From assembly GCA_030770535.1 (NCBI GenBank), contig JASVEC010000021.1, positions 754,001 to 818,000 on the forward strand: a stretch of DNA of 64,000 nt. Reading direction: 5' to 3'. The stretch comes from Batkoa obscura. Lineage: Eukaryota > Entomophthoromycota > Entomophthoromycetes > Entomophthorales > Batkoaceae. Made by a program: the position numbers and the translations under genes. Positions 54,180-64,000 of this stretch are shown here, piece by piece; positions within the stretch are counted from its first letter, which is position 1; each line of letters begins with the position of its first letter. The notes below the pieces were generated by a model. It was given only the letters and a program-made list of their open reading frames with translations. It did no database searches and was not told the origin of the DNA.

Positions 54180-54406
54180 AAGTTATATTGTTTGAGTATA
54201 TTTTTGCTTTAGTATTTAATTTTTTTTTTAAATTTCAAGTTACATAAAAGAATGGACAAAATAGTAAAAAGGATACTTTCATTTGTATGTAAATAAATTT
54301 AATCCCTGAATTTGTAAATTATTTACTTATAACAAGTATATAAAGCACATTTAAAAGTCGCAAAATTAGATAAAAATAGGTTTATTTTGAATTACATAAA
54401 TAATAT

Positions 54407-55948
54407 TTAAGCTTGTTGGGTAAGAGCTTTTTGTACTCGACTACCATACTCCTTATCTGCTTTACTAAAGTGTTCTACCATTCTATTTTGAATTTCTTTT
54501 TTAGCACCAGAAAGATGGCCAGCAATGTTTTTAATAAGATCATCTTGTTCTTCCTTCTCTAACTTTTTGTATAAATTACCAGCTTGTACATAGTCATCAT
54601 CGGTCAATGGCTGAGCATAGCGTGCGTGTACATTTTGCTTATTGCCACCTTCACGGTTAAAGTTACCATTATCTGGTTGATTGATATTTCCAGAAGATAA
54701 AGAATTGCTTGTAATTTCTTGACTTACCTTATCTTGACTCAATTGAGTATTAAGTGGTTTTGGTCCATCAAATGAGTTTGGATAAAAGTTGGGTCGATTA
54801 CCTCCGTTGCTATCGAAGGTCATAGAACCATCTCTTTGATAAGTGTTAACCTTAGCTTTATATGGGCAATTAATTGGAAGTTGGGTGTAGTTAGCACCAA
54901 TACGATAACGATGAGCATCTGCATAAGCGAATAAACGACCTTGTAACATCTTATCTGGAGAAGGTTCAATACCAGGTGGCATATTAGCAGGGGAAAAAGC
55001 AACTTGCTCCGTTTCGGCAAAGAAATTTTCTGGGTTTTTGTCAAGTACCATACGACCAACCTCTTGTAAAGGAAAGTCTGAATGAGGCCATACCTTAGTG
55101 ATGTCAAATGGGTTGAAACGATAAGTTGAAGCTTGTTCTAAAGTCATAACTTGCATTTTTAATGTCCAGCTTGGATGTTCACCTTTTTTGATGGCTTCAA
55201 ATAAGTCTTCAGTTCCATAATCTGGATTTTCACCAGCTATCTTAACTGCCTCTTCATCCTTGAGGTTCTTAATACCTTGATCGGATTTAAAATGGAATTT
55301 AACAAAATGGCATTCACCCTTATCGTTAACTAACTTAAGGGTATGACCATAATATCCATTCATAAATCTGAAGCCATCAGGAGTACCACGATTTGAAAAC
55401 AAGATAGTAACCTGATGAATAGATTCTGGAGTCAACGATAAGAAATCCCAAAACATGTCTTTATCTTTGAGGTTGGTTTGTGGGTTACGTTTTTGGGTAT
55501 GAATAAAATCAGGAAACTTGATAGTATCTCTGATAAAAAATACTGGTGTATTATTACCTACATAATCAAAGTTACCTTCTTCGGTATAAAATTTAACTGC
55601 AAATCCACGTGGATCACGGACACAATCGGCAGAACCCTTCTCACCACCAACCGTGGAAAAACGTGTGAATACTGGTGTACGTTTACCTACTTGACTTAAG
55701 AACTTTGCCTTGGTTAAATGCGAGATATCTTTAGTAACTTCAAAGTAACCATGGGCACCAGCACCTTTGGCATGGACCACACGTTCTGGAACCCTTTCAC
55801 GGTTAAAGTGAGCAAGTTTATCAATCAAATGGAAGTCCTGGATCAAAATACCACCATCTCTACCAGCAGTGAAAGAGTTTTGATCATCTTGAACTGGAAT
55901 ACCATGGGAGGTAGTAAGTACGTGTGAATTTTGCGTCTTTTCAATCAT
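54407..55948 (-). CDS. Catalase (small-subunit, haem)
   Basis: An uninterrupted 513-aa frame, the usual size for clade 3 monofunctional catalases. It turns hydrogen peroxide into water and oxygen. The active-site stretch [20 protein letters not shown] carries the catalytic His, and the distal Asn lies in [11 protein letters not shown]. The proximal haem-binding motif [14 protein letters not shown] carries the Tyr ligand. NADPH-pocket sequence [16 protein letters not shown] is present. The last residues (KALTQQA) are not a canonical SKL-type peroxisomal signal, so the enzyme may be cytosolic or use another signal. The gene has no intron, unlike most neighbours, and is enriched in C-ending codons, as in the desaturase and BFR1. 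This fits high expression rather than foreign origin, but bacterial transfer cannot be excluded without a tree. Confidence 0.95.
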   Translation of the reverse strand: MIEKTQNSHVLTTSHGIPVQDDQNSFTAGRDGGILIQDFHLIDKLAHFNRERVPERVVHAKGAGAHGYFEVTKDISHLTKAKFLSQVGKRTPVFTRFSTVGGEKGSADCVRDPRGFAVKFYTEEGNFDYVGNNTPVFFIRDTIKFPDFIHTQKRNPQTNLKDKDMFWDFLSLTPESIHQVTILFSNRGTPDGFRFMNGYYGHTLKLVNDKGECHFVKFHFKSDQGIKNLKDEEAVKIAGENPDYGTEDLFEAIKKGEHPSWTLKMQVMTLEQASTYRFNPFDITKVWPHSDFPLQEVGRMVLDKNPENFFAETEQVAFSPANMPPGIEPSPDKMLQGRLFAYADAHRYRIGANYTQLPINCPYKAKVNTYQRDGSMTFDSNGGNRPNFYPNSFDGPKPLNTQLSQDKVSQEITSNSLSSGNINQPDNGNFNREGGNKQNVHARYAQPLTDDDYVQAGNLYKKLEKEEQDDLIKNIAGHLSGAKKEIQNRMVEHFSKADKEYGSRVQKALTQQA

Positions 55949-57564
55949 TTTTTAAATATATTTTTTAAAGTAAATATTAGTTTTTAACTTGTTATTTATA
56001 CTTTTTGCTTCCTATAAATTTATGCGAGATAATCATTAATCTAATCACCACCTTCATCAATCAAATCATTAGGTCATTATAACTTGCACTTATTTTCTCC
56101 CTTTTGTATTTATTTTACTCATTTTTATTACAAATCTTAAGTATTAATTCATTTTTTTCATTTCAAATCTTGAATTTTGATATTTTAATATTAATGTTTT
56201 ATAAATACTGCTCGATTGTTATAGAAATTAACTTGTTAAGAATGACGTAAAGAAACTAATTATCAAAACATTTTCATTAAAAAGTTAAAGGGGATAACTT
56301 AGACTCATTATGAAAATTATCAGTAACGAATTTTAAACAAATTTAATTTTTAGAAATATATCAAATTTAATAGTATATATTGCTCCTGTTAAAAAGAGAA
56401 TATGAAAGTAACAATTGTATCTATACTAATTTTTTAGAATGAATTAAAATCAAGCTAGATAGAAGTTTTATTTCAAAACAACAAGCATAAATAATGGCAT
56501 TAACTTAAAACAGCTAATAGCTAAGCAGTAAATGCTATTGAAATCCCAGACTTTTACTATTTAAATATCCATTGTATAAATTAATCGATTGTCAATTATC
56601 TTAAATTTTATCCACCTACAATAGCATCTCTTGGAATACCTTTAATATCCTAGGGAGTTCGGAGTTTGAGCTTTGATAGCATTTAGCTACTATTAGCATT
56701 CCTAAGGACAAGGTATATAAAACTATATACAATTAATTGAAGTTTTACAAGTCAATATTTTTACATTTTTACCAAATTTTTGTTTGAGTTGATGTGTAGA
56801 ATTCCAAAGTCACTTTCAGATTTGTATAAGGTGATTTAGATTTTTGTAAAACTGCTTTAGCTTTTAATTGGTTAGATTTGAACAAGCTAAAAAATTGCCT
56901 GTATTTATGATATATGTTAAACCAAAAGTTTCAAGGAATTTCTTGTCTTTTAAAAATATTTGAAAACTTCTGAAATTTATAAGTTAAAAAATTAAATTTA
57001 AAACCTGATTAAAAAAATATTTTTTAAATTATTACTTGTTATATTATAAAATATTAATATTTACTTTTATATTAAATTGCTTATTATTAGCTTATCTAAA
57101 TAAATATAAATATTATAAAAGCATAAAAGGTAATTTTATGGTTTGTATTTTAGTTATTTAAATATTATCTTGCTTTATTTTTATATTAAAACTTTTGTTT
57201 ATTATTATTATTAGTATAATTTCATACTCATCAAATAACTTTTTTTATGCTTTGTGTATTTTTTTAATAAACTTTTTTATAAACTTTTAGTTTTTTATAG
57301 TTAATATAAAACAAGTAAATTTTAAATTTTAAATTTTCTGAACTTAATTTAATTTAAATTATATAAATAAAGTTTATTATAAATTTTGATTAACAAAAAA
57401 CTAATACATAAAACTTATTTATAATATTTAAAAATAATTTTAAACTATAAGTGCTGTAAATCAATTTCTAATTATGTGATGTTAAAAAAAGTTATTTGAC
57501 AGTATAAAATTACAATAATAGTAATAATATAAATGACGTAAATAACATAAATAACATAGATATA
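55949..57564. other. Catalase promoter and AT-rich flank of transposon island
   Basis: The first 200 bp upstream of the catalase start have a C-containing leader (CTTTTTGCTTCC-like). A patch at 56600-56720 is less AT-rich but gives no peptide. From 56900 onward the DNA is extremely AT-rich with many homopolymer runs and no gene. Confidence 0.45.
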
Positions 57565-57630
57565 TGGGGATGTTTTTTTCGCTTCATCACTTTTTCTAAG
57601 TAAAATTCTTAAATAAAAGACACATCTCCA
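57565..57630 (-). mobile_element. Short MITE, TGGGGATG family, internally deleted
   Basis: A 66-bp element with ends TGGGGATGTTTTTTTCG and GACACATCTCCA and TA on each side. Most of the inner hairpin is missing. Confidence 0.78.
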
Positions 57631-58113
57631 TATAATAAAAAATGAGCCATACAAAATATCATAAACGCAAAATACTTGTTAATAAATTATACAAAACAAT
57701 AAACACAAATATAATAAAAAATAAAATAAAAAATAGAAGTTTTAATATAAAAATAAAGAAGGATAGTACTTAAATAACTAAAATATAAGCCATAAAATTA
57801 CTTTTTATAATTTTGCACTAATTTACTAAATTATTTAAAGCTATTAAGTTTGAACTAGTTCTAAAGGTAGTGACTTTTATACTCATAATAGTTTTTTTTA
57901 ATAGTTTTATAATATCTATATTCATTTAGATTAGGTAATAATAGGCAATTTAATTCAAAAATAAAAATAAAAACTTTAAAATAAAAAATACTGATATTTT
58001 ATAACTTTCTAAATATTGAATTTTAGAAATATGGGGACGTTTAAACTAGTTCTAAAATTTAGTTGAAAATTAATCCAAAATTTAAGGTTTTAAGATTATA
58101 AATTTTTAATATA
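57631..58113. other. AT-rich spacer with solo MITE end
   Basis: Very AT-rich. A solo left end TGGGGACGTTTAAAC occurs at about 58032 without a partner. Nothing else is recognised. Confidence 0.4.
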
Positions 58114-58212
58114 TGGGGATGTATTTTTTTGTTTAAGAATTTTACTATAATCTTTCCACTCAAATAGCGCTTAAAAAATGGAAGAATAATCAAACCAAAA
58201 AAAACAGCCCCA
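58114..58212 (+). mobile_element. MITE, TGGGGATG family
   Basis: A 99-bp element running TGGGGATGTATTTTTTTG to AAAAAACAGCCCCA with TA flanks. Near consensus. Confidence 0.9.
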
Positions 58213-58312
58213 TATAAAGATGTATTTTTTAAAAAAATTTACTAATAGCTTTTTTATTCAAATAGTGCTTAAAAATAAAAAAAGTGATAAAGCTAAAAAA
58301 GTACATCTATAT
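58213..58312 (+). mobile_element. MITE, eroded, directly after the previous copy
   Basis: An element of about 100 bp starting near TAAAGATGTATTTTTT, with a core TTCAAATAGTGCTT and an end GTACATCTATA. The outer GGGG bases are lost. It lies immediately next to the copy at 58114. Confidence 0.6.
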
Positions 58313-58383
58313 AGTTAATTAAATTAAAAAGCTAAATTGAAGAAACAAACTCGAAAAGCTTGTTTTGATTATTTTTGTTTTTT

Positions 58384-58480
58384 TGGGATATTTTTTGTCT
58401 TCATTACTTTTTCTATTTTTAAGCGCTATTTGAGTGGAAAGATTGTTAGCAAAATTCTTAAACGAAAAAACACATCCCCT
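58384..58480 (-). mobile_element. MITE, TGGGGATG family, reverse orientation
   Basis: A 97-bp element whose plus strand reads TGGGATATTTTTTGTC ... AAGCGCTATTTGAGTGGAAA ... AACACATCCCCT. This is the reverse of the usual orientation. Confidence 0.82.
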
Positions 58481-58935
58481 TTTACTAAAATAAAATGTAG
58501 GTTTTTATAAACTTTGAAATAAAACTTTTAAAAATCTTACTATAGTAAAAAAAGTATACAACATAAATATTATAATTTATTCATATAAATTTGATAATTA
58601 TTTAACACAATCCGAGTTTATAATATTTTAACAATAGTAATAATAAATTTAATTAAATAATATATAAAGTTAATATTTAGAAAAAAAGAAAGAGTAGAAT
58701 TATTATCAGTCATAGCTTTAGGGTACTTTTTTAATAAATATGAATTTTTTGGATTTGATATAAGTAAAAATCAATATGTTTATCTAGAAACAATTGATAA
58801 TAAGGAAACATTGATCTTATAATTTACTATTAAAAACATAAAAAAACAAGCAAGCTAAAGCTATTATATAATATTTGTTTAATAATTTAATTATCAAAAT
58901 TTAACAAAAATAATAAATATTAACCAGATAATATA
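58481..58935. other. AT-rich spacer in transposon island
   Basis: No gene or element end recognised. Confidence 0.4.
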
Positions 58936-58943
58936 TGAGGATA

Positions 58944-59147
58944 TGGGGATATTTTTTATGATTTGGGGATGTATTTTTGTGTTTAAGAATTTTACTAACG
59001 AATTTTCCGCTTAAATAGTGCTTAAAAAATGGAAAAAATAATGAAGTCAAAAAAAACACTCCCATTTCATTACTTCTTCCATTTCTTAAGCGTTGTTTGA
59101 GTGGAAAGATCGTTAGTAAAATTCTTAAATAAAAAAATACATCCCCA
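58944..59147 (-). mobile_element. Middle MITE of the nest, reverse orientation
   Basis: It starts TGGGGATATTTTTTATGATT, is interrupted, and resumes TTTCATTACTTCTTCC. It goes through AAGCGTTGTTTGAGTGG and ends ATACATCCCCA. Flanked by TA inside the outer element. Confidence 0.85.
58964..59064 (+). mobile_element. Innermost MITE of the nest
   Basis: A 101-bp element running TGGGGATGTATTTTTGTG to AAAAAACACTCCCA. Its flanks are GATT and TTTCATT, so TT (or ATTT) is duplicated. It is the youngest of the three. Confidence 0.88.
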
Positions 59148-59241
59148 TATATTCTTTTGTTTAAGGATTTCGCTAATAATTTTTCCGCCAAAATAGTGCT
59201 CAAAAGATGGAAAAAGTAATGAAACTAAAAAAAAATCCCCA

Positions 59242-59542
59242 TATATAGCAAATATTTTAATAATTTATAAAATAATAATTTAAAAATGAACTTTAATTTT
59301 TTTTATTAGGTATTATAAAAAGAATACAATTGACAAAAAATTTAAAAATCCTATATAATAAAAATTACTAATTAGTTAATTTTTATAAATACAATAAAAT
59401 TGATAAATTAGCTATTAAAAAATAGATACAGTTTTTAAAAAATATAAAAAACAAAAATATGAAACAAGTAATAAAAATAAAGGATTAAAAAGTACTTATA
59501 TCTCATTAAACATAATAATAAATTATATTGCTATCCAGTATT
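59242..59542. other. AT-rich spacer
   Basis: About 300 bp between the MITE nest and the transposon. No gene or element end seen. Confidence 0.4.
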
Positions 59543-61960
59543 TGGGGTTGTCTGAATTAGTTTCATTATCTTATCCAATTTTTGAAAAATTTTGTATTTT
59601 AAAAACTTCGCTTAAAATTCTATAAAATCACATCTTTTATTAAAACAAAAGTACCCAAACACAGTTCTAAATCATTCTATTATAGCTCATACTGTAAGTT
59701 AGTTGAATTTCTACTAGATCTTAAATACATGTTCTTATAAAGCTTAATTGAGAAATATTTACTATCAACTGCTTTATAACCAACATTGTAGATTTATTAT
59801 CAAATAAATAAACTATTTTAATGTTATAATTACATTATTAATATATTGCCAAGTTAATAAATAGCTGCATGGGAGGGAGTGGTTAGCCCCAAAACTATAA
59901 TTAACCATCCCTAGATAGTACAAGTAATAATAGTTTTTACATATTATTACAGTTACTTGTTCTTTGACTGTTTATTAACTTAGCTATTAATAACTTAAGT
60001 AATCCTAACATTTAACAATCTATTTCTATCATTCAACAAACTACTTACTTGCTTAGTAAATATCGAAATTTTGAAATTCTCTGTTATCTTCGTAAGGTAA
60101 GCTGGGATCGATCTTTTAATTTTTCTGTTTTCTATAGACTCTATAACTTTAATTGGGACTATATCGCTTTTTTTTGATGTATCAGATACTAGATAACAAT
60201 GTAGTTTATTGTTATGTTTAATAAAGTGTAAATACTTCTTAATGCCCTGCATCTCTATTATTCTTTTTGTATTTTTGTTTCTTTTATACTTTTTAAAAAT
60301 TATATCTGTTTTCCCATTATTAACAGTCGAGTTATTAATTTTATTATGCTCGCAAATAAAAGCCTCAAATCTTGAAATTAGTTGATCGATATCTTCTATT
60401 TTACCTAACACTTCAAAACTACTTTTCCATTTTGAAAGGTTTCCAAAATGTCCATCAACTATACTTTTTCCATGATGCTCAGCAAAAAAATTAAGATTGA
60501 CATTCAAACTACTATTTATTTTATGAATTTCTTTAAACATATAGTGTAGAAACTCTTGGGATCTAAGATGATTTCCTGTATCTGCCCATATATTAATTTT
60601 TGTAAACTTTTTAAATAGAAGCTCTGTAGAGATTAAATCGATTAAACAATCTCCTGCATATGCTGAATCATGATTCAATATTTCAGATAAATAATCAAAG
60701 TAAACTTTGCCTATTGTTTTATCATCTTTTAAATATAATACACCAAAACCTAATACTGATATAGCTTGTTTATTATAATGATCTAGATTTATTGAATCTG
60801 GTCTTGTTCCTATTTCCATATTTTGTTTAAAATCTAAAACTATTATACAACTTTTGTTATTTAATTTTTTGATAGTTTCATTAAATGTGTTTTTTTGAGT
60901 GTCAACACAGAATTTATGTAATTTGTATAATTTTTCTTCTTCGTTGAAAATTTCTTGTATCTCTGCTTTGTTTTTTGCTGTATTTATTTTATTTTCAAAT
61001 AACTTTTTTCTAACTGTATACTGGGTACATATATTACATAGATCCGTTTTTCTTGCTGGATTTTTGAAATTACTTGGTATATATTTAAAGAACGTTGACC
61101 TAGCTACTGCTTTATCTCTTAGATCATTCTTCTACTTTTATTTAATATATATATATTATCTGATGAATATTTACTATCGTTATTTTTTTTATTAAATCTT
61201 GATGAAATAGTTGAATCATTTAGTAAATATTGTATGATAGTTTCAATTTGGTCATCTTTAATTTTTTTTGTATTTTTAATAATAGGTTGTAATGTTGATA
61301 TTTTATTATTATTACTTGTTTTTGAATAATCATATTGATTTCTATTTATATTAAACCCAAAACTCTTACATTCATCAAAAGAATATACTGAAGCTATAGT
61401 TGATAATAACGCTACTTGCTGATTTTTGTTTCCTGTTTCCCTTAAAGCACTAATTTTATACATTACTTGATTAAGTTTATTATTATCGATAGTAAACTTT
61501 GATAATATATCTTTTCTTTGTTTTGTTTTATTATAAAATTCCATAAACCTTGGGTTGTTATAAGTAGCTCTTAAAATTGATGTAAATGAATTACAATGTT
61601 TATATTGTGTACTCCTCCCTATTGTATTGAAGTTTTCAAAAATTCCATTTCGAAGTTTAGTTATGAAAGTTTGCATTTTATTTTTATTTCAACAAAAAAT
61701 AAAGTCAAATAAGTGTATTTATATAATTATATAATCATATAGTTATATATTATATATCTGTTAAATATCTAACAGAACTAACATAAAATATATAGTTAGG
61801 AAAATTAGCTATTTAAGAAAAGGAAACAATTAAAATAAGTTTTAAATAGAGACATTTAATTTTAGGCTTTTTAGATTTAACCGTTATATTGGACACAAAC
61901 TTAAATTTTAAATTTGGGTTAATTTCTAAGTAGATTCTGAAACCAATTAGGACAGCCCCA
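59543..61960 (-). mobile_element. DNA transposon, 2.4 kb, TGGGG-type termini
   Basis: A 2418-bp element with matching ends. The left end reads TGGGGTTGTCTGAATTAGTT. The right end, read inward on the minus strand, is TGGGGCTGTCCTAATTGGTT, and both are followed by TCA. ATTT occurs at both junctions (or TT, with T/A taken as element ends), as for the MITEs. It carries a single transposase gene on the minus strand. The region downstream of the stop holds a G/C-rich block (GGGGCTAACCACTCCCTCCC) that is also kept in decayed copies A and B and in the fragment at 62040. The outer 50 bp resemble the right arm of the MITEs (TTTCATTA-CTT-TCCA). The family name is not known to me; the ends and target site do not settle a superfamily. 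Confidence 0.85.
59995..61676 (-). CDS. DDE-type transposase, one apparent frameshift
   Basis: About 560 aa from an ATG at 61676 to a stop at 59995. Codons are open except for one shift near 61125: LNKSRR ends in one frame and NDLRDKAVARSTFF starts in another. The N-terminal 185 residues are K/N-rich, with a helical block (LNQVMYKISALRETGNKNQQ). The middle has a zinc-knuckle-like stretch (FKNPARKTDLCNICTQY then HKFC). The catalytic part is RNaseH-like: IIVLDFKQNMEIG gives a first Asp, INIWADTGNHLRSQEF a second, and FFAEHHGKSIVDGHFGNLSK a likely third with a conserved HGK. The Asp assignments are inference from spacing. The shift could disable the protein or be a base-call error; no intron signals explain it. 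Confidence 0.75.
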
Positions 61961-62039
61961 TTTGATAAACCAATAAAACATAAAATTCTAATTAAAGTTG
62001 TAAAGTTTATAGAAGATAAAAAATTAAAAGATTAGCCCT

Positions 62040-62570
62040 AAGCTTGTTTTACAAAAATATCAATGCTACTTAAATTAGTAATAATTAAATTAGTAAATAG
62101 TCAGAGAGTAAATAGTTATAATGATATATGAAGACTGCTATTGTATTGTTTACATTATATAAGGATGGTCAACTATAGCTTTCGGGCTAATCCCCTATGT
62201 AGCTGGTTCTTGACTTAGTAATCTATTAACGTAATTTTAATATTGAAATAATTTGGCTATTATTTGAATAAGCTATATTGAATTTTTAAATAAAGAGCTT
62301 TAATTTTTTCACTTTATTTATTTAAAATGATCATAAGGCCAAATCTATGTATAAAGTCAACAGCGGATATTTTTTTATAAAATTTTACAAGAATATGTGT
62401 TTGTTCATATACTACAACTTTCACTATTAATATTATACATGCTAAATTGCTCAATTTTCGTTGTGACAGGAATTTTCATTCAATTTTAACAATTTAATTA
62501 TATTATGTCCCTTTCTAATATAGTACTTTTTTAAAGAATTTTAGGTAAAGCTTTATTTACTAAATAAACA
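62040..62570 (+). mobile_element. Decayed transposon fragment next to the intact-length copy
   Basis: Related to copies A and B and to the 3' part of the neighbouring transposon, but in the opposite orientation to the latter. Recognisable blocks are TTACATTATATAAGGATGGT, CGGGCTAATCCCC, CTTGACTTAGTAATCTATTA and CATATACTACAACTTTCA. It lacks a clear terminus. It lies outside the terminal repeat of the 59543 element, so it is a separate, older remnant. Confidence 0.6.
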
Positions 62571-62816
62571 GTAATTGCTGTACAGTTAAATTTTAATAGT
62601 TGGAATTCCTTTTTCCAAAAATCTACCTGGGCTATTTCACATTAACTACCTCATTTTTTTACATTTTGGCTAATAAATGTCACAGTTAATATAAAACATT
62701 GAGTAGCATTTTTCATCTTACGCAATACCATCAATTTCATTTTTTTAAAATCAACTAAAACTAAAAATTCAAAACTTCATTTCTCATTTTTAATTCTAAC
62801 CCAACGAATACGAAAT

Positions 62817-64000
62817 ATGGCACCAGCTACATTAGAAGATATGCAATTAGAATTTTTATATGGTATTGAACCTGAGATGTTGAATTTTCCAGTAAGTGAT
62901 ACTGGGATCAATTTAAATTCATAAAAAAAAGAGCATAGTCTAACTAATCAAAACAATTTCCATTAGAACATTGAGTTTTTTTATCGAACAATGACAGATG
63001 TGTTAACTTCTGAAGAAAAAGAGACTTATGCAAATGAAAATGTTAACGTAAGTACTAATAAAAAAGCGAAACTAAATACAAAATTGAATATTGATTTTAA
63101 TAATTATAAATTTAGTTTCGAGTATGGAATTATTTAAGTAATATCGATTGGAAGACAGTAATTGCAGATGTTAAAAAACCCAGTTTTATTTATTGGAATT
63201 ATTCATCAGACGTAATTTCTTATTTTCTTAATTATTAAATCTTAATCCAAATAAATCCTATCCTTTAGTTCCCAAATCATGTAAAACAAATTGGGCCCTT
63301 AGCCAAAGTAGCGTAATAATTCATATCCCATCCATTAACTTTCAAATTCACTAACCTTTTATTCCCTTTTAGTGCTTGTTTAAAATTATTATTTTTATAC
63401 ATTGACATTCAAAATTCTAAAGGGTTATCAAAGATAGCCAAACCAAATATATTAGAAGCTGTCAATGCTATTGGTCAAAGTTTTGATACGTTGACCGAAT
63501 CTTTTAATTTCATGACTAGTACCTTTGCTTTTATTATGTCTTTTAACCAACAGTTTGGTTTTGATACCAAGGTAAGCAGAAAAAGGAAAGACGGGGGATG
63601 AAGTTATAATGATTATTAAAACTAGTAATTGTGATTTAGGATTTAATTACATTTAGTTTATCATATTTGGTGCCTATTAGAGTTCCATTGTTGATTCATT
63701 TTGTTACATATAATTCAAGGTTGATGGAAAAGGTAATTGAAAGTAGTTAATTGCAACTTACAAATTTAAGCTAATTCATTTTATAGTTATTGAATGTTAG
63801 TTTAGAACATTTCAAAAGCAATTTAATGGAAGAAAAAAGAGAAGATTTAGAGTAATTTTTATTATATTACATTTTACAATTAATTAAATTGTATTTAATT
63901 ATTATCTTTATTTTGTCTTAGTCATTTATTAAATCGATTGAAATTAAATTTTCCTAATAATTTTAATCAATATCAACATATTATTATGGACTGGGAATTT
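62817..64000 (+). CDS. Unrecognised multi-exon gene, 5' part, runs off the window
   Basis: Eight exons so far (62817-62891, 62967-63047, 63116-63211, 63269-63312, 63373-63571, 63640-63732, 63787-63851, 63922 to the end) join without a stop into 244 residues. I do not know the family. Features: an acidic start (MAPATLEDMQLEFLYGIEPE), then NIEFFYRTMTDVLTSEE, an aromatic stretch (VWNYLSNIDWKTVI, FIYWNYSSD), and a long helical part. The helical part contains ACLKLLFLYIDIQNSK, FDTLTESFNFMTSTF and LSYLVPIRVPLLIHFVTYN. The pattern of alternating hydrophobic helices without clear membrane spans suggests a soluble helical protein. Consistent splice sites and phases make this a real gene. Confidence 0.75.

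Larger units (their letters stand above)
58936..59241 (+). mobile_element. Outer MITE of a three-level nest
   Basis: It begins TGAGGA at 58936 and resumes after 59147 with TATTCTTTTGTTTAAGGATT. It carries TTTTTCCGCCAAAATAGTGC and ends AAAATCCCCA at 59241. TA flanks the whole. With the two inner elements removed it is an ordinary family member. Confidence 0.85.

Noticed and set aside
54407-55948. Catalase as a bacterial horizontal transfer
   Set aside because: Lack of introns and different codon use are shared with the clearly fungal desaturase, so strong expression explains them. No tree is available to claim transfer.
58936-59241. Hairpin non-coding RNA gene
   Set aside because: The fold comes from the inverted arms of nested MITEs that recur across the window. 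Nothing shows independent transcription.
62040-62570. Right inverted repeat of the transposon, making it 3 kb with very long TIRs
   Set aside because: A precise short terminus matching the left end lies at 61960 with a target duplication. The later sequence is a separate decayed copy.

Overview
The window looks like nuclear DNA of an early-diverging fungus. It is very AT-rich, and its genes are dense in short introns of about 40-80 nt, most with GTAAGT/GTAATN-type donors and TAG acceptors. The gene content is fungal: a Cdc24-type Rho GEF, an Rgd2-type F-BAR/DEP/RhoGAP, Bfr1, Pet191, a Tada1/Hfi1-like SAGA subunit and a fungal-type delta-8 sphingolipid desaturase. It also holds genes missing from budding yeast, such as dynactin p25 and a CUL2-like cullin. 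Entomophthoromycotina (Conidiobolus-like) would fit, but this is inference from style, not a proven assignment.

Layout. 1-2.1 kb: no gene seen. 2.1-6.5 kb: COA5/PET191 and DCTN5, divergent from a short shared promoter, then an Rgd2-like RhoGAP on the minus strand. 6.5-9.7 kb: gene-poor, with a decayed transposon copy and one MITE. 9.7-18.5 kb: MCTS1, a CUL2-like cullin, an ELM1/DUF1022 protein and a SET-domain protein. 18.5-23.9 kb: repeats, MITEs and decayed WD40 gene copies. 24-30.8 kb: a frameshifted TADA1-like gene, an STK16/Env7 kinase, SelO and an unknown 266-aa protein. 31.5-35.3 kb: two decayed tandem kelch membrane-protein genes. 36.5-43.2 kb: BFR1 and condensin subunit CND1 (20 exons). 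43.2-46.9 kb: gene-free with MITEs. 46.9-56 kb: delta-8 sphingolipid desaturase, CDC24, carnosine N-methyltransferase and catalase. 56-62.8 kb: a transposon island. 62.8 kb to the end: the 5' part of an unrecognised multi-exon gene.

The genes are mostly unrelated housekeeping functions: polarity GTPase control (Rgd2-like and Cdc24), chromosome condensation, ubiquitin ligation, dynactin, translation (MCTS1, Bfr1), oxidative stress and mitochondria (catalase, SelO, COA5).

The most interesting content is the mobile DNA. About 17 copies of a roughly 100-bp MITE with TGGGGATG termini are scattered through the window. Some are nested two or three deep, and one is shown by a filled-site/empty-site pair. 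A 2.4-kb DNA transposon at 59543-61960 shares their terminal sequence and target duplication and encodes a DDE-type transposase that I cannot place in a named family. It is the best candidate for the family's mobilising partner.

Exon boundaries were derived by hand from splice consensus, reading-frame continuity and remembered family sequences. Reading frames close over all exons of every gene called intact.
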